Source: Aquilaria yunnanensis (taxonomy: Eukaryota; Streptophyta; Magnoliopsida; Malvales; Thymelaeaceae). Taken from it: 64,000 bases of DNA. A program made the position numbers and the translations under genes. The first letter of the stretch is position 1. Every line of letters begins with the position of its first letter. The notes beneath the pieces are model-generated. The model searched no databases, was not told the origin of the DNA, and saw only the letters and a program-made list of their open reading frames with translations. Positions 43,754 to 55,424 of the stretch are shown one piece after another. The stretch lies in assembly GCA_039654915.1 (NCBI GenBank), contig CM077598.1, positions 75,854,041 to 75,918,040 on the forward strand, in the 5' to 3' direction.

Positions 43754-44519
43754 CCGCAGATATTTCCGAAGTTCGCTGAGTTTTATCAGCGACTCAATGT
43801 ACTTCTTCAGTTGGAGGCAGTCTTCGGTGTCGTGCCCATGGTCGCGATGAAACTGGCAGAACTTCTTGACGTTTTTTCTTGTTATCAGCTGTCATGGCCC
43901 TTGGCCACCGAATCTACGTCCCCTGCCTTTCCAGTGCCATAAGGATGTTTGTCCGTGTAGTGCTCAGGGGTGTGAAGCTTTGAAGTTTGCTTCCTCGCAT
44001 CTTCCGAGGTCGGCTTGCCTGTTCAGTTGGATGCCAGGCTTACTGATTGGACCCTTCGGCGCGGTTGTGACCGGACTTTGGCCCAGCCATTCTCAGCTCT
44101 TCGGCAGTCATGTGCTGTTCGGCCCTTCGGTAAAATTCTCCGAGGGTGTCCGGGGCCTTTGAGAACTCATAAAACAGCTATGAGTCTCGCCGAAGGCCCC
44201 GTGTCATGGCGAGGATGCGTATTTCGGGCCGGAAGTCCGTGACACTTAAAGCTTCCCTGTTGAATCTTTCGACATAGTCTCGAATGGTTTCTCCGTTTCT
44301 CTGCTCTATGTCGAACATCTAAACAGGCATCTTCACCGTTGGCCGGCTTCCAATAAATTGCTGCGCGAAGGCCGTAGATAACTCCTGGAACTCAGTGATG
44401 GTTCCTGGGGGCAATGAGTTGTACCACGCAGTTGCTGGTCCTGTGAGGGTGACCTCGAAGCATTTACACATGGTAGCGTCATCAACATCATGCATTATCA
44501 TGCTGCGTCTATACTTGGT
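43754..44519 (-). pseudogene. gag core and zinc knuckle of TatC-4, N-terminus missing
   Basis: The retrotransposon gag domain is seen on the minus strand from 44519: KCFEVTLTGPATAWYNSLPPG and AFAQQFIGS, with a TAG near 44320 where TatC-2 keeps CAG, then DYVERFNREAL. A zinc-knuckle-like motif is at about 43815-43865 (CQFHRDHGHDTEDC). The gag start was removed by the deletion that also cut the 5' LTR at 44520. Confidence 0.85.
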
Positions 44520-45056
44520 CAGATCTTGACACGTGTACGGTCAGATGTTCCTGAATTTCTAGGCGTAGGGGGCAAGTAGCCGGTGGCAGGCCCCTTGAGC
44601 CTTGAGCCGGGACGGGCCATGATGTGACTTTGATGGCGTCGGCGTGTCAGGGCACCGTTTGAGGCGACTTGTGATGTCTGTGGGCGACATGTCAGAGGCT
44701 TCCTTAAATGCTCCTGCCATACTCCCGAGGTCCCTGGGCGAGGTCGTCCTCTGGTACGGACGGTGCCTCTTCGGGAAACATGCCCTCAGTTCGGGGGTTC
44801 CCAGCATCAAGGAGTTCCGCCTTCGGGGAGATCATGTTCGGTCCGCGATAGCTGCTGCCTCTTTTCCGAAGGCGATCTGTTTACAACCTCGAGGAGGCTA
44901 GTAGTATCCTCAAGTTTCCTGGCGTGCCGGGCTCGGAGCTCTTCGGCTATCTCCCGAGGTGTATGATCCCACCTTTTCTCAGGTAGCGCCAGTTTCTTCT
45001 GGCCATTCTTGTGGTAGGGAGTTCGGCCAGATAGAGGCGATAGCCTTTGGCTATCA
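44520..45056 (-). repeat. 5' LTR of TatC-4, truncated (537 bp)
   Basis: Equivalent to 34090-34626 of the 3' LTR, with the same length of 537 bp. The left 326 bp (the TATA region, R and U5 in the sense direction) and the adjoining primer site are missing, and gag sequence follows directly. The right end GGCTATCA is followed by the target copy CAATG. Confidence 0.9.
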
Positions 45057-45061
45057 CAATG

Positions 45062-45242
45062 ACAACATTGCTAAGCCATTCGGGGTACTTGACCTCCTTT
45101 ATTATGCCTACTTCCATTAAGCACTGGACTTCGGCTTTGATGAAGTTGTTGTTATGTGCCGAGAGGCTTCACTTATTTTGTCGAACGGGATTTGCCTCTC
45201 GTCATACCTTAAGACTGTGTTGGATTATGCGAGGGTTTACCA
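45062..45242 (-). pseudogene. Reverse transcriptase N-terminal segment, TatC-2
   Basis: Matches TatC-4 at about 42590-42780 (the VPRMA/PEWLSNVV region preceding the RT fingers) in broken frame. It continues 33051-33763 after removal of TatC-4 and is cut by CopA-4 at 45243. Confidence 0.75.
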
Positions 45243-46658
45243 TGTTGGGTTTCGGGAGCCAAACAGCACAGCGGAATTTAACCGAAACCCTCCAGGATCC
45301 AAGTGAAACAGGGTAAACCAGGTGTTCGAAAATTTCATACCTAATTTTCGGTTGAGATCTCTCACTCAACTGTAGAGTCGAATCAAAAAACCTGAACAGT
45401 TGACGTGTTCAGGCTCTCTGTGGTATCCACCCGAGCCTCTCGGGATCACCACGCTTCCACCACATCCCGACAGATGCATTTCTCTTGCGCTCGCAGTGCT
45501 AGCTTGCGTCCTCCAAGGAATTGCAAGAGAAGAGTGCGGCTGTCCTTTTGGGAGGCTAGGGCAAGGAGACCTGCGAATTTCTCACTTAAAAGTTGTATTT
45601 ATAGTGAGACTCAACTTGCAGGCCTAATGGGTTTCAAAGCCTTAATCCAATTAGGATTTAATTTCGGGCTTAATAATGGCTCAACTCCTTGGCCCATTAT
45701 TAATACGAAATTAAAGTGAAACCATAACCCAAATAATTAGCCCATGCACTCTAATGATCCAAATAGCTCTATGTGTGTGACCCAATAGGCTCTTGCCATG
45801 TTGGCAATGATCATAAATCACATTTATGATCATAAGCAATGAGCGGTGTCTAGCAACACATCATTGCTACCCAAGTGACAAGATTGTCGGTGAATCGACT
45901 AAACCTTTATGGTCATCACCGATATATGCCATTGTCCCTTTGTCCAAGATATCAAGACTAAGCACGAGACACGGAATGTGTCACTCTTGTATAGCCCAAT
46001 CTTTGGTTTCTTGATTACCGAGTAGACCAACTTAAACTGACGACATTGATATCATATATCAACTCATCGGAGCATGGCCATGCATTTTCTAAGTCTCACT
46101 CTATCAAGGGGCCCAAAGATATCACTCCCGTTACATAGGAGGGACAAATCCCATCTTGATCATACAAATCCCTCCGCATGATATGTGACATACCCAATGA
46201 CCTCCTTCAAGTTCACTCAGTTATGAGCAACAAAGGAAAGTATCAAAGTATGTGACTCACATGTAGGGAACCTTGATGATCTTAGGTCGGAGGGCTACAT
46301 ATACCATGATCACTATGAGAATCACTTATGACACTCATATAACGATCCATGAAGTGTTCTCATGGTGGGTCGCTCCAGTACACAAGTTCTCCAACTTGTA
46401 CCCATATGTAGACTACATATCTCATATTAGTCTCCACATATGCTAGTCATTATGTATTATTACAACCCGCTCCACAATAATACTAGACTAGGGACATTTA
46501 AGAATATCATTATTCTAGGGTTACAATTATGTTTATTACGTTACGCAGAAACAAAACAACAAAGAAAATTGCTGGATTAATGCCTCAATAAAATATCATG
46601 ACTCAATGTGCAAAAATACAATCATCTCATGATTGGCATTTTGGGCACAACACTAACA
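45243..46658 (-). repeat. CopA-4, solo copia LTR (1,416 bp)
   Basis: Minus-strand solo LTR in TatC-2 pol. Flanks TACCA (45238-45242) and TACCC (46659-46663) form a duplication with one change. Very similar to CopA-3 by eye. Confidence 0.92.
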
Positions 46659-46663
46659 TACCC

Positions 46664-47057
46664 CAGGCGTGTCCTTCGATGAGTAGGCAAACAGATCTTT
46701 ATTCATTAATAGAAAATATACAAGTTTTCCCTTGTCACCTTCGGCTAGTTTCTTCCCTACTCGGGTACTTCGGCCTGGAACAAGTTCCACATCTTCTGTT
46801 TCTATTTTTTTGAAGTCTACTGTTTCTTCTGCCTTTGCCTATTCTCTGAGCATGGCCTTTGCTCCCGAAGTCTGTGTGTGGATATTTGCTGGGCCCTGTC
46901 TTGCCTTCACAAAGACCTTCCTCACTTATCCTTGGTCGATGAACATATCAGCATCTCCATCCTTTGTTGCGAAGGTGACAGTCAAGTATTTCACATCTGG
47001 ATGGATGTGGAGATTCCCTTGCGTCTGCCTCCTGAGGATTGCATTGTATGAAAAAGG
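46664..47057 (-). pseudogene. Protease-RT connector, TatC-2
   Basis: Corresponds to TatC-4 43100-42780. On the minus strand it reads the protease C-terminal end, the acidic connector (ELVPGRSTRVGKKLAEGDKGKL) and the FAYSSKD segment before RT. It is interrupted on the right by CopA-5 with target copy AAAGG; the sequence resumes at 56391. Confidence 0.78.
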
Positions 47058-47242
47058 TGTTAGTGTTGTGCCTAAAAGCCAATCATGAGATGATTGTATT
47101 TTTGCACATTGAGTCATGATATTTTATTAAGGCATTAATCCAGCAATTATGTTTGTTGTTTTTGTTTCTGCGTAACTTAATAGACATAATTGTAACCCTA
47201 GGATAATGATATTCTCAAATGTCCCTGGTCTACTATTATTGT

Positions 47243-48958
47243 TGTTACCCACTCTGGGGTAGTCTAGTTATGGTGCCAAAACTATGCATTTAAACTCCCA
47301 GGTTTGGTGTGTCCTATAGGTCATCAGAACAACACCCCTAGTGTACATACTCAAGTGACCCTCTTGAGCACTATGTAAATATATGCATATCGGTCTAACC
47401 ATAACAGACATATTTACATTTATGCACACTATGGCAGCTAAGAAGGAAAACACTAGCACAAGTCTTAGTTTTGGCTTTTCCACACATTAGGCAATCTTCT
47501 TAAGTTCTAGTGACCGGCTACTGCACCTGTAAATTGTGGTAATAAACTGTATCATTCTAGCCACATACCTCCCTATTTTATTTGCTTCATTATTAAGTGG
47601 AGACTTATAGAAAACCAAGGAATTTTGTTTTACATCAATAGCCCACCTACGGACCAAGTTATGGATTTTTGAAGTTGGTTACAAAATTCTAACCAAATGA
47701 ACAGTAACTCACCCAAATTTTTAACATCATATCTTTGGCTACAGGGCTCTAAATCTAGAAATTAAAAATCCGAGTTAACCCTATAGATGTCCTCTAGGTG
47801 TGGCCAAAATTTCATGCGAAGATTCATTCTACACAGGGAGATATTAAACTTTAGGTCCATAGTCAAAATTCTGGCAACTTTTGGACCATTTTGCCCATAC
47901 ATTTTTTCCAAACCATGCAAACACTTCATTGACAAGGGGAAATCTCTCCAGGGCTATCCAATATATGTCCATTACACATAGGAATTACATTACCTTTCTT
48001 TTAACAACTTTATGTGGTCAAAACAGAATTTACAAGTAAGCAGCCCATCATTCACACTTAGGCAGCTTTGCACCACATCACTTACATAGCCAAAACATTA
48101 CTCAAATGTTCTCATACTTGTCTCATTTTATGTACACTACATGTACATGCATACATTCACTACAATATGGTCTTAACTCAGCTAAATACTAACCCTAAGT
48201 TACAGGAGGTCCTGAGACACAATGGACTCCAAAAACAGGATGCTGAACTGCTGCTGCACAACACAATAAGTACCACGATTAAAAATACCAAATGTGCTCC
48301 TAAAATCACCAAATTTTTCAGATCACAACTAGACATATGGAATTTGATGTACCTAAAATTTCAGATGAAAACTCAAACCACAATGGTTAGTTTCAAGGTG
48401 ATCTTTCTGCTGGACCTGAAATGACAGAATTGAGGGGAGTAAGTTTCATTGAGAAACTTAGTAAGGGTAGCACTTGGATTCAATAGGCAATGTAACCATC
48501 ATTAAAACCTGCATCCAAAGAAACTAAAATACAAAAACCACAATGCATAAATATAAGATATAGCAACCAAATGCAGCAGCCAGACACAAACAACAAACAC
48601 ATGAAATGTGCAGCAACATATACCATAGGTTAGTCCAGAAAACACATAATAAACATAACCAAATCAATATGGAAACCCTCCTCAAGCTAATGCTTGGTCT
48701 TAGGAGGATTTTAACACTAGTTAGTACTAACTTTTGGGTTCTAGAAACCCAGAAATTCGCTGCCATCACTGTGCACTTCACACTAGGTCACAAAACCTTC
48801 AATAAGTGCACTCCCCTCACTAAGCTTGGTTCATCAAGCACATGGCTCTCTTCCAAGCTTAGCCCTAGCTCCATGGATGTTTGAAAATTTCAGAAAACAA
48901 CCCATGAGAGCAAGAGAACCCTTTCCTTGATGGGTATGCTGAAATTGGAGCTTGATCC
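47243..48958 (-). repeat. TekB-3, partial Tekay-like LTR
   Basis: Starts TGTTACCCACTCTGG and is homologous to 4261-5967 of TekB-1, in the same orientation. It is inserted in the CopA-5 LTR (left target copy ATTGT, 47238-47242). It is cut at 48958 by CopA-6 and its remaining 0.77 kb is missing. Whether it was a solo LTR or an element end cannot be told. Confidence 0.87.
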
Positions 48959-50373
48959 TATTGGGTTTCGGGACCCAAACAGCGCAGCGGAATTTAACTG
49001 AAACCCTCCAGGATCCAAGTGAAACGGGGTAAACCGGGTGTTTGAAAATTTTCATACCTAATTTTCGGTTGAGCTCTCTCAGTCAACTGTAGAGTCGAAT
49101 CACAAAACTTGAATAGTTGACGTGTTCAAGCTCTCTATGGTATCCACACGAGCCTCTTGGGATCACCACGCTTCCACCACGTCTTGGCAGATGCGTTTCT
49201 CTTGCGCTCGTAGTGCTAGATTGCGTCCTCCAAGGAGTTGCAAGAGAAGAGTGCGGCTGTCCTTTTGGGAGGCTAGGCCAAGGAGACCTGCGAATTTCTC
49301 ACTAGAAGTTGTATTTATAGTGAGACTCAACTTGCAGGCCTAATGGGTTTCAAAGCCCTAATCCAATTAGGATTTAATTTCGGGCTTAATAATGGCTCAA
49401 CTCTTGGGCCCATTATTAATACGAAATTAAAGTGAAACCATAACCCAAATAATTAGCCCATGCAATCTAATGATCCAAATAGCTCTATGTGTGCGACCCA
49501 ATAGGCTTTTATCACGTTGGCAATGATCATAAATCACATTTATGATCATAAGCAATGAGCGGTGTCGAGCAACACATCATTGCTACCCAAGTGACAAGAT
49601 TGTCAATGATTCGACTAAACTTTTATGATCATCACTGATATATGCCATTGTCCCTTTGTCCAAGATATCAAGACTAAGCACGAGACATGGAATGTGTCAC
49701 TCTCGTATAGCCCAATCTTTGGTTTCTTGATTACCGAGTAGACTAACTTAAACTGATGACATTGATATCGTATATCAACTCATCCGAGCATGGCCATGCA
49801 TTTTCTAAGTCTCACTCTATCAAGGGGCCCGAAGATATCACTCCCGTTACATAGGAGGGACAAATCCCATCTTGATCATACAAATCCCTCCGCATGATAT
49901 GTGACATACCCAATGACCTCCTTCAAGTCCACTCAGTTACGAGCAACAAAGGAAAGTATCAAAGTATGTGACTCACATGTAGGGAACCATGATGATCTTA
50001 GGTCAAAGGACTACATATACCATGATCACTATGAGAATCACCTATGACACTCATATAACGATCCATGTAGTGTTCTCATGGTGGGTCGATCCAGTACACA
50101 AGTTCTCCAACTTGTACCCATATGTAGACTACATATCTCATATTAGTCTCCACATATGCTAGTCGTTATGTATTATTGTAACCCGCTCCACAATAATACT
50201 AGACCAAGGACATTTAAGAATATCATTATTCTAGGGTTACAATTATGTTTTTTAAGTTACTCAGAAACAAAACAATAAACATAATTGCTGGATTAATGCC
50301 TTAATAAAATATCATCACTCAATGTGCAAAAATACAATCATCCATGATTGGCCTTTTGGGCACAACACTAACA
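48959..50373 (-). repeat. 3' LTR of CopA-6 (1,415 bp)
   Basis: On the minus strand it begins TGTTAGTGTTGTGCCC and ends CCCAATA (usual CCCAACA with one change). It is the reference for assigning the solo LTRs CopA-1 to -5. The same length occurs in CopA-1 and CopA-2. Confidence 0.95.
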
Positions 50374-50390
50374 ATCTCCCACTTGCACTA
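50374..50390 (-). other. Polypurine tract of CopA-6
   Basis: The minus strand reads GTGCAAGTGGGAGAT immediately before the LTR, a typical copia polypurine tract. Confidence 0.9.
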
Positions 50391-51549
50391 AAAGCCAATC
50401 ATCCATGTATCTAATACCGATGGACCTAGAATGGCTATCATGCTTTTGCCACGTAAGGGGTTTTGTCAGTGGATCAGCAATGTTGATGTCTGTCGAAGTC
50501 CTGCATATCCTTACATCACCCCTCTCGATGATCTCCCTGATGAGATGATAGCGTCGGAGTATATGTTTGGATCGCTGGTGAGATTGAGGTTCCTAAGCCT
50601 GTGCGATTGCTCCATTGTTGTGACAATAGAGCTCTATCAGGTCGACAATGCTTGGAACCACTCCAAGTTTAGTGATGAACTTCTTGATCCAAACTGCCTC
50701 CTTCGCAGCATCAGAGGCGGCAATGTACTCAGATTCTGTTGTAGAGTCAGCTACTGTCTCTTGCTTTGAACTCTTCCAGCTCACAGCACCACAACCAATA
50801 CAAAACACATAACCAGATTGCGATCTAAAATCATCCTTACCGGATTGGAAGCTTGCATCGGTGTAACCACTTACAATGAGCTCATCTTCACCTCCAAAGA
50901 CCAAGCATGCATCCTTAGTCCTTCGTAAGTACTTAAGGATGTTCTTAACAGCTATCCAGTGACTCTCACCGGGGTTTGATTGGTACCTACTCGTCATGCT
51001 CAAAGCATATGAGACATTAGGACGAGTACATATCATGGCAGACATGATAGATCCAACTGCTGAAGCATATGGAATCTTACTCATGCGCTCTCTCTCCTCA
51101 GTTGTACTCGGACACTGAGATCTAGAAAGAGTGATACCATGTGACATGGGCAAGAATCCTTTCTTGGAATCTTGCATGCTAAACCTCTTTAGCACCTTGT
51201 CAATATATGTACTTTGACTTAGGCCAAGAAGCTTTCTAGATCTATCTCTATAGATCCTGATCCCTAACACATAGGCTGCTTCACCCAAGTCCTTCATAGA
51301 GAAACATTTCCCTAGCCAAGTCTTCACAGACTGTAGCTCAGGAATGTCATTTCCTATGAGTAGTATGTCATCTACATACAACACCAAGCAAATAATAGCG
51401 CTCCCATTAACCTTCTTGTAGACACAAGGTTCATCTTCATTTTTGATAAAACCAAACTCTTTGATTGCATCATCAAAATGAAGATTCGAACTTCGAGAAG
51501 CTTGCTTCAGTCCATAAATGGACCTTTGCAATTTGCACACTTTATTGGC
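50391..51549 (-). pseudogene. Copia RT C-terminal part and RNase H, CopA-6
   Basis: Open for 315 codons (50593-51540): VCKLQRSIYGLKQASR, the RT active site YVDDILLIGND, YVLGIRIYRDR, then RNase H with GYTDASFQSGKD (Asp) and STTESEYIAASDAAKEAVW (Glu). Where copia RNase H normally has a third Asp before NNGAIA, this copy reads CHNNGAIA, so that residue is lost. A TAG at about 50593 cuts off the last 60 or so codons, which continue in degenerate form (HILRRYHLIRE) to about 50400. Confidence 0.93.
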
Positions 51550-51552
51550 ATT

Positions 51553-52008
51553 CTAAGGAGTGACAAAACCCTCAGGTTGTGTCATGTACACTTCCTCAAG
51601 TAGCTTTCCATTTAGGAATGCAGTTTTGACATCCTTTTGCCATATCTCATAATCATAGTGTGCAGCAATAGCAAACAAAATTCGGATGGATTTAAGCATA
51701 GCAACTGGTGAAAAAGTTTCATCATAGTCAATACCATGAATTTGCTTGAAACCTTTTGCAACCAATTGTCCCTTAAAGGTAATCACATTACCATCCATGT
51801 CAGTTTTCTTCTTGAAAACCCATTTGCACCCTATGGGTTTTACCCCTTCATGTGGGTCAACCAAAGTCCATACTTGGTTTTCATACATGGATTCCATCTC
51901 GGATATCATGGCCACTAGCCACTTCTCAGAGTCAGGCCCCGACATAGCTTGTTGGTAGGTTGTGGGCTTATCCTGATCCATGAGCATCACATCACCGGTG
52001 TGAGTCAC
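51553..52008 (-). pseudogene. Copia RT N-terminal part, CopA-6
   Basis: 151 codons: the linker YQQAMSGPDSEKWLVAMISE, WTLVDPHEGVKPIGCKWVFK, LVAKGFKQIHGIDYDETFSPVA, and DVKTAFLNGKL, which holds the first RT catalytic Asp. A TAG at about 51553 separates it from the rest of RT; a TGA at about 52018, at an arginine position, separates it from integrase. Confidence 0.93.
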
Positions 52009-53223
52009 GAGAAATCCATATCACTCGGGCTCACGCCGAATCCTACCAGACCTACGTGGGCTCTGTGCTACAGGAACAGACTCTTGAACAACATCTTGTG
52101 GTGTCTGTTCATGTTCCATTTTAGGTTCGATGTCTCCTTGTTGTTCTTGAATTTCTTCAAGTTCTACTTTCCTCCCACTAGTTCCTTTAGAGATAAACTC
52201 TTTCTCCAAAAAGACACTAGTTCGAGCAGCAAACACTTGTTGCTCAGAAGGATTGTAGAAATAGTAACCCTTTGTTTCTTTGGGATACCCAACAAAAAGA
52301 CATTTTTGAGATTTGGGCCCTAGTTTGTTAGAGGATTGATGTTTCACATAAGCGTCACAGCCCCAAATCTTCATAAAAGACAAATTCGGACGCCTCCCAC
52401 TCCATATCTCATATGGTGTCTTTTGAACCGATTTAGATGGAACTCGGTTTAGTGTCAAAGCGGCTGTCTCTAGAGCATGTCCCCAAAAGGAGTTTGGAAG
52501 GTCAGCTTGACTCATCATGGAGCGAACCATGTATAATAGAGTTTGATTTCTCCTTTCAGAAACACCATTCCATTGAGGTATACCTGGTGGAGTGAGTTGT
52601 GATACTATACCACACTCTTTTAGATAGTCAAGGAATTCTCGATCCAAGTACTCTCCACCTCGATCTGATCGAAGCACTTTGATACTCTTCCCGAGTTGAT
52701 TCTCTACTTCATTCTTGAATTCTTTAAACTTTTCAAAGGATTCTGACTTGTGTCTCATAAGATACACATAGCCATATCTGCTGAAGTCATCAGTGAAAGT
52801 AATGAAGTATTGGAAACCTCCTCTAGCTTGTGTAGACATAGGGCCACATACATCACTATGTATGAGTCCTAGTAAGTCATTAGCCCTTTCACTTTGCCCT
52901 GTGAATGGGGCTTTGGTCATCTTGCCCAACAAACATGACTCACATGTCTTATATGATTCAAAATCAAATGAGTCCAAGAGTCCATCCTTATGGAGCTTGG
53001 ATATGCGGGTCTCATTTATATGGCCTAAGCGACAGTGCCAGAGATAGGTCGGGTTTGAATCATTTAATCTGACCTTCTTGGTATTCACATTATAGATTGG
53101 ATCTTTGAGGTCTAGAACATACAACCAATTGCTAAGTTGAGCACTACCATAAAAGATTTCATTCAAATAAATAGAACAACTTTGTCCTTTATTATAAATG
53201 AAAAACCTTTCTTGTCCAAACAA
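52009..53223 (-). pseudogene. Copia integrase, CopA-6
   Basis: 400 codons open from 53223 to 52021. It has the HHCC zinc domain (WHCRLGHINETRISKLHKDG, then TCESCLLGK), catalytic Asp in HSDVCGPM and TFTDDFSRYGYV, Glu in GVSERRNQTLL (core D,D,E), and the GKKP-like segment FVGYPKETKGYYFY. In copia elements integrase precedes RT, as here. A frameshift near 53180 separates it from protease; it ends at a TGA near 52018 (CGA decay). Confidence 0.94.
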
Positions 53224-53558
53224 GAAACAGAAATCAAATTTCTACTAATAGTAGGCACAAAGTAGTAGTTGTCTAATTCTAAAACTAATCCACTAGGTAG
53301 AGTGAGAACATAAGTCCCTACGGCTAAGGCAGCAACCCTTGCTCCATTTCCAACACGTAGGTGCACTTCACCTCGGGCCAATCTTCTACATCTACTTAGA
53401 TCCTGCACATTTGTACAAATGTGAGATCCATATCCAGTATCCAATACCCAAGATGAGGAAGTAGAAAAGTTAGCCTCTATAACAAGAATACCTGAAGTGG
53501 AAGTCTTACTTCCCTTTTCCTTAGCAAGTTCTCCAAGATAGTCCTTGCAGTTGCGCTT
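53163..53558 (-). pseudogene. Copia protease, CopA-6
   Basis: The minus strand reads WVLDTGYGSHIC, with the catalytic Asp-Thr-Gly, followed by VGNGARVAALAVGTYVL and the NLISVSCLDKKGF segment that ends the domain. It runs into the integrase frame by a frameshift near 53180. The gag-protease link is broken by the TAG near 53560. Confidence 0.88.
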
Positions 53559-54335
53559 CTAGTGTCCAGGTTGCTTACAATGGAAGCACTCCGCTTCCTT
53601 TGCCACACCACCCTTTGGTTTCAGTGCAGCTGAAGAAGAACTAGCATTGGATTTTCCGTTAGCTTTATCCTTCTTCTTGTTGGCTTTTCCTTTTCGCTTG
53701 CCCTTTTGAACCATCAAAATGGGCTTAGCCTTCTTAAGGTTTTGCTCAGCAGTTCTCAACATGTTGAGCAATTCAGGAAGGGACTTGTCAAGGTCGTTCA
53801 TGTTATAGTTCATCACGAACTGACTGTAGCTTTCAGGCAACGATTGCAAGACTACATCGATAGCCAACTCTTTCTGAAGAACAAATCCCAAATTCTCAAG
53901 ATTCTCAATGTACCCAATCATCTTGAGCACATGAGGACCCACGGGACTTCCCTCAGACATCTTGCACTGAAATAATGCCTTAGAGGTCTCAAACCTTTCA
54001 TGCCTAGCTTGCTCTTGGAAAACCATTTTGAAATGTTCGATCATATCGAACGCCCCCATGTTCTCATGTTGCTTTTGAAGCACAGACTCCATGGTAATAA
54101 GCATGAGGCTTGTAGCATCCAAAGCATCATCAGAATGCTTCTTATGAGCATCCGTTTCAGCTCTTGGAGCAGTGGCGGTACGCTCATTCGGAATGCGCTG
54201 CTCTAGGACATAAGCCTTTCTCTCTTGTTTGAGGACTATCCTCATGTTTCGGTACCATTTGAGAAAGTTGGTCCCATTCAGTTTTTCCTTCTCAAGGATC
54301 GATCGCAACGAAAGTGTTGATGTGTTTTGTGCCAT
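53559..54335 (-). pseudogene. Copia gag, CopA-6
   Basis: 258 codons from ATG at 54335, after which a TAG at the zinc knuckle interrupts it. N-terminal EKLNGTNFLKWYRNMRIVL and the central NYNMNDLDKSLPELLNMLRTAE are typical of a copia gag (UBN2-like) domain. A Lys-rich stretch precedes the CCHC knuckle CFHCKQPGH, where the following Trp codon has become TAG (TGG to TAG). The gene would otherwise be intact. Confidence 0.93.
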
Positions 54336-55424
54336 GGTTATCTACAACAGTAAATATGCAGTGTAAGAGTCATGTATTTTAATTCATTTAATAAGGACTT
54401 TTATTAAACGATACTCCCACTATTTTCCTTAAAATAATAACCCTCGATATTATTTCGGAACACCTCGGTGCTAAGGTGTTCTAGTGGGCCAAGATCCATA
54501 TTTGGCCATAACCTGAGTCAGCTTTGGCTTTTCTCTCAAGTTACAGCTATTTAGGTAGGCAACTCCTTGCCAATTGCATCTTATGCAACTCTTGGATAGT
54601 TGGGTGAACAACACTTGTCCAAGCTCATCTCATGAACTTAAGCCCAACTCTATGCCTCTAAGTCCCTAATCCTATTAGGATGACTTAGTTAAGTCGAACC
54701 CAAAGTTAGCAGTTTGGATATCACTATTATCCCATCGCGCCTTACCAAGATGAACATAGGTGCTTTGCTTTGGCAAACCCATCTAATGTTGATCAAAGTC
54801 TTGACGAGTGCCAACATTTGGAAGGCATCACATTTAACGACTTAATATTTGTTTGAGGGTTTTTTTCTTTTGATCTCACCAATTTGTTATCTCTGGTTGT
54901 TTTATACATGCATCACATACAAATATAAAACATGCATCTCATGCTTACAAGAAATAAACGTGACATGGTTATAGCCCAAACTATGCGATATTCTCAAGCC
55001 AATGAGAATATCATAAAAGCCTAAGAAAAGAAAAGAGTCTTCACAAGCTCCTTCTCTTCCTTTCTTGGCTGCCCTTTTGTTGTCACCTCCTTGAACGTAC
55101 CTCCTTGCATGATCCTTGGAGATACCACCTTGGATGAGCCCATAATGCACCATTACATCAATAATAGAAACCTCGAGTTACATTCGAGGGGAGTAAGGTG
55201 AGAAGAGAATGTACAATGAGAGTGATAAGAAAAGGCACGACTCGCAGGCCGTATTTACAAGTACAACCAATCAAGGGCTATAACCATGCACCATGCTTCA
55301 AACACCAATCAGTATATCATGTCAAATATCATTCAGCAAAGATGCATGCCAATTTTCGTGCATTGATTCACCAGTTTTTATTTATGTGGCGCTTCGCATA
55401 TGGGGGTCCTGCTTATGTAACGGG
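54336..55424 (-). other. Leader (5' untranslated) region of CopA-6
   Basis: About 1.1 kb upstream of copia gag without a convincing ORF. It is AT-rich and has no match elsewhere in the window. It is probably the element's long leader, truncated at its 5' end by the deletion at 55425. A small ORF at 54902-55153 has no features I recognise. Confidence 0.55.

Larger units (their letters stand above)
33764..45056 (-). mobile_element. TatC-4, most complete Tat-like element
   Basis: Inserted in TatC-2 RT with perfect target copies CAATG at 33759-33763 and 45057-45061. Order on the minus strand: truncated 5' LTR (45056-44520), gag, protease, RT, RNase H pair, integrase (to 39715), tandem-repeat spacer, opposite-strand gene (plus, 35375-39221), polypurine tract, 3' LTR. 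The length is 11,293 bp, or 9,872 bp without the solo CopA-3 LTR. One deletion removed the left 326 bp of the 5' LTR, the primer site and the start of gag, so it cannot move by itself. Confidence 0.92.
48959..55424 (-). mobile_element. CopA-6, Ty1/copia element lacking its 5' LTR
   Basis: The only CopA copy with internal sequence. On the minus strand it has an untranslated leader (from about 55424), gag, protease, integrase, RT, RNase H, polypurine tract and 3' LTR (48959-50373). The left target copy is GATCC (48954-48958). The 5' LTR is gone: at about 55425 the leader abuts the inverted remnant of CopA-5. I see no initiator-methionine primer-site complement in 54336-55424, so the deletion may have taken it too. 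Confidence 0.88.

Noticed and set aside
50374..55424. Virus-derived sequence such as an endogenous pararetrovirus
   Set aside because: Domain order (integrase before RT), polypurine tract, LTR and 5-bp duplications identify Ty1/copia; no movement protein or coat signature is seen.
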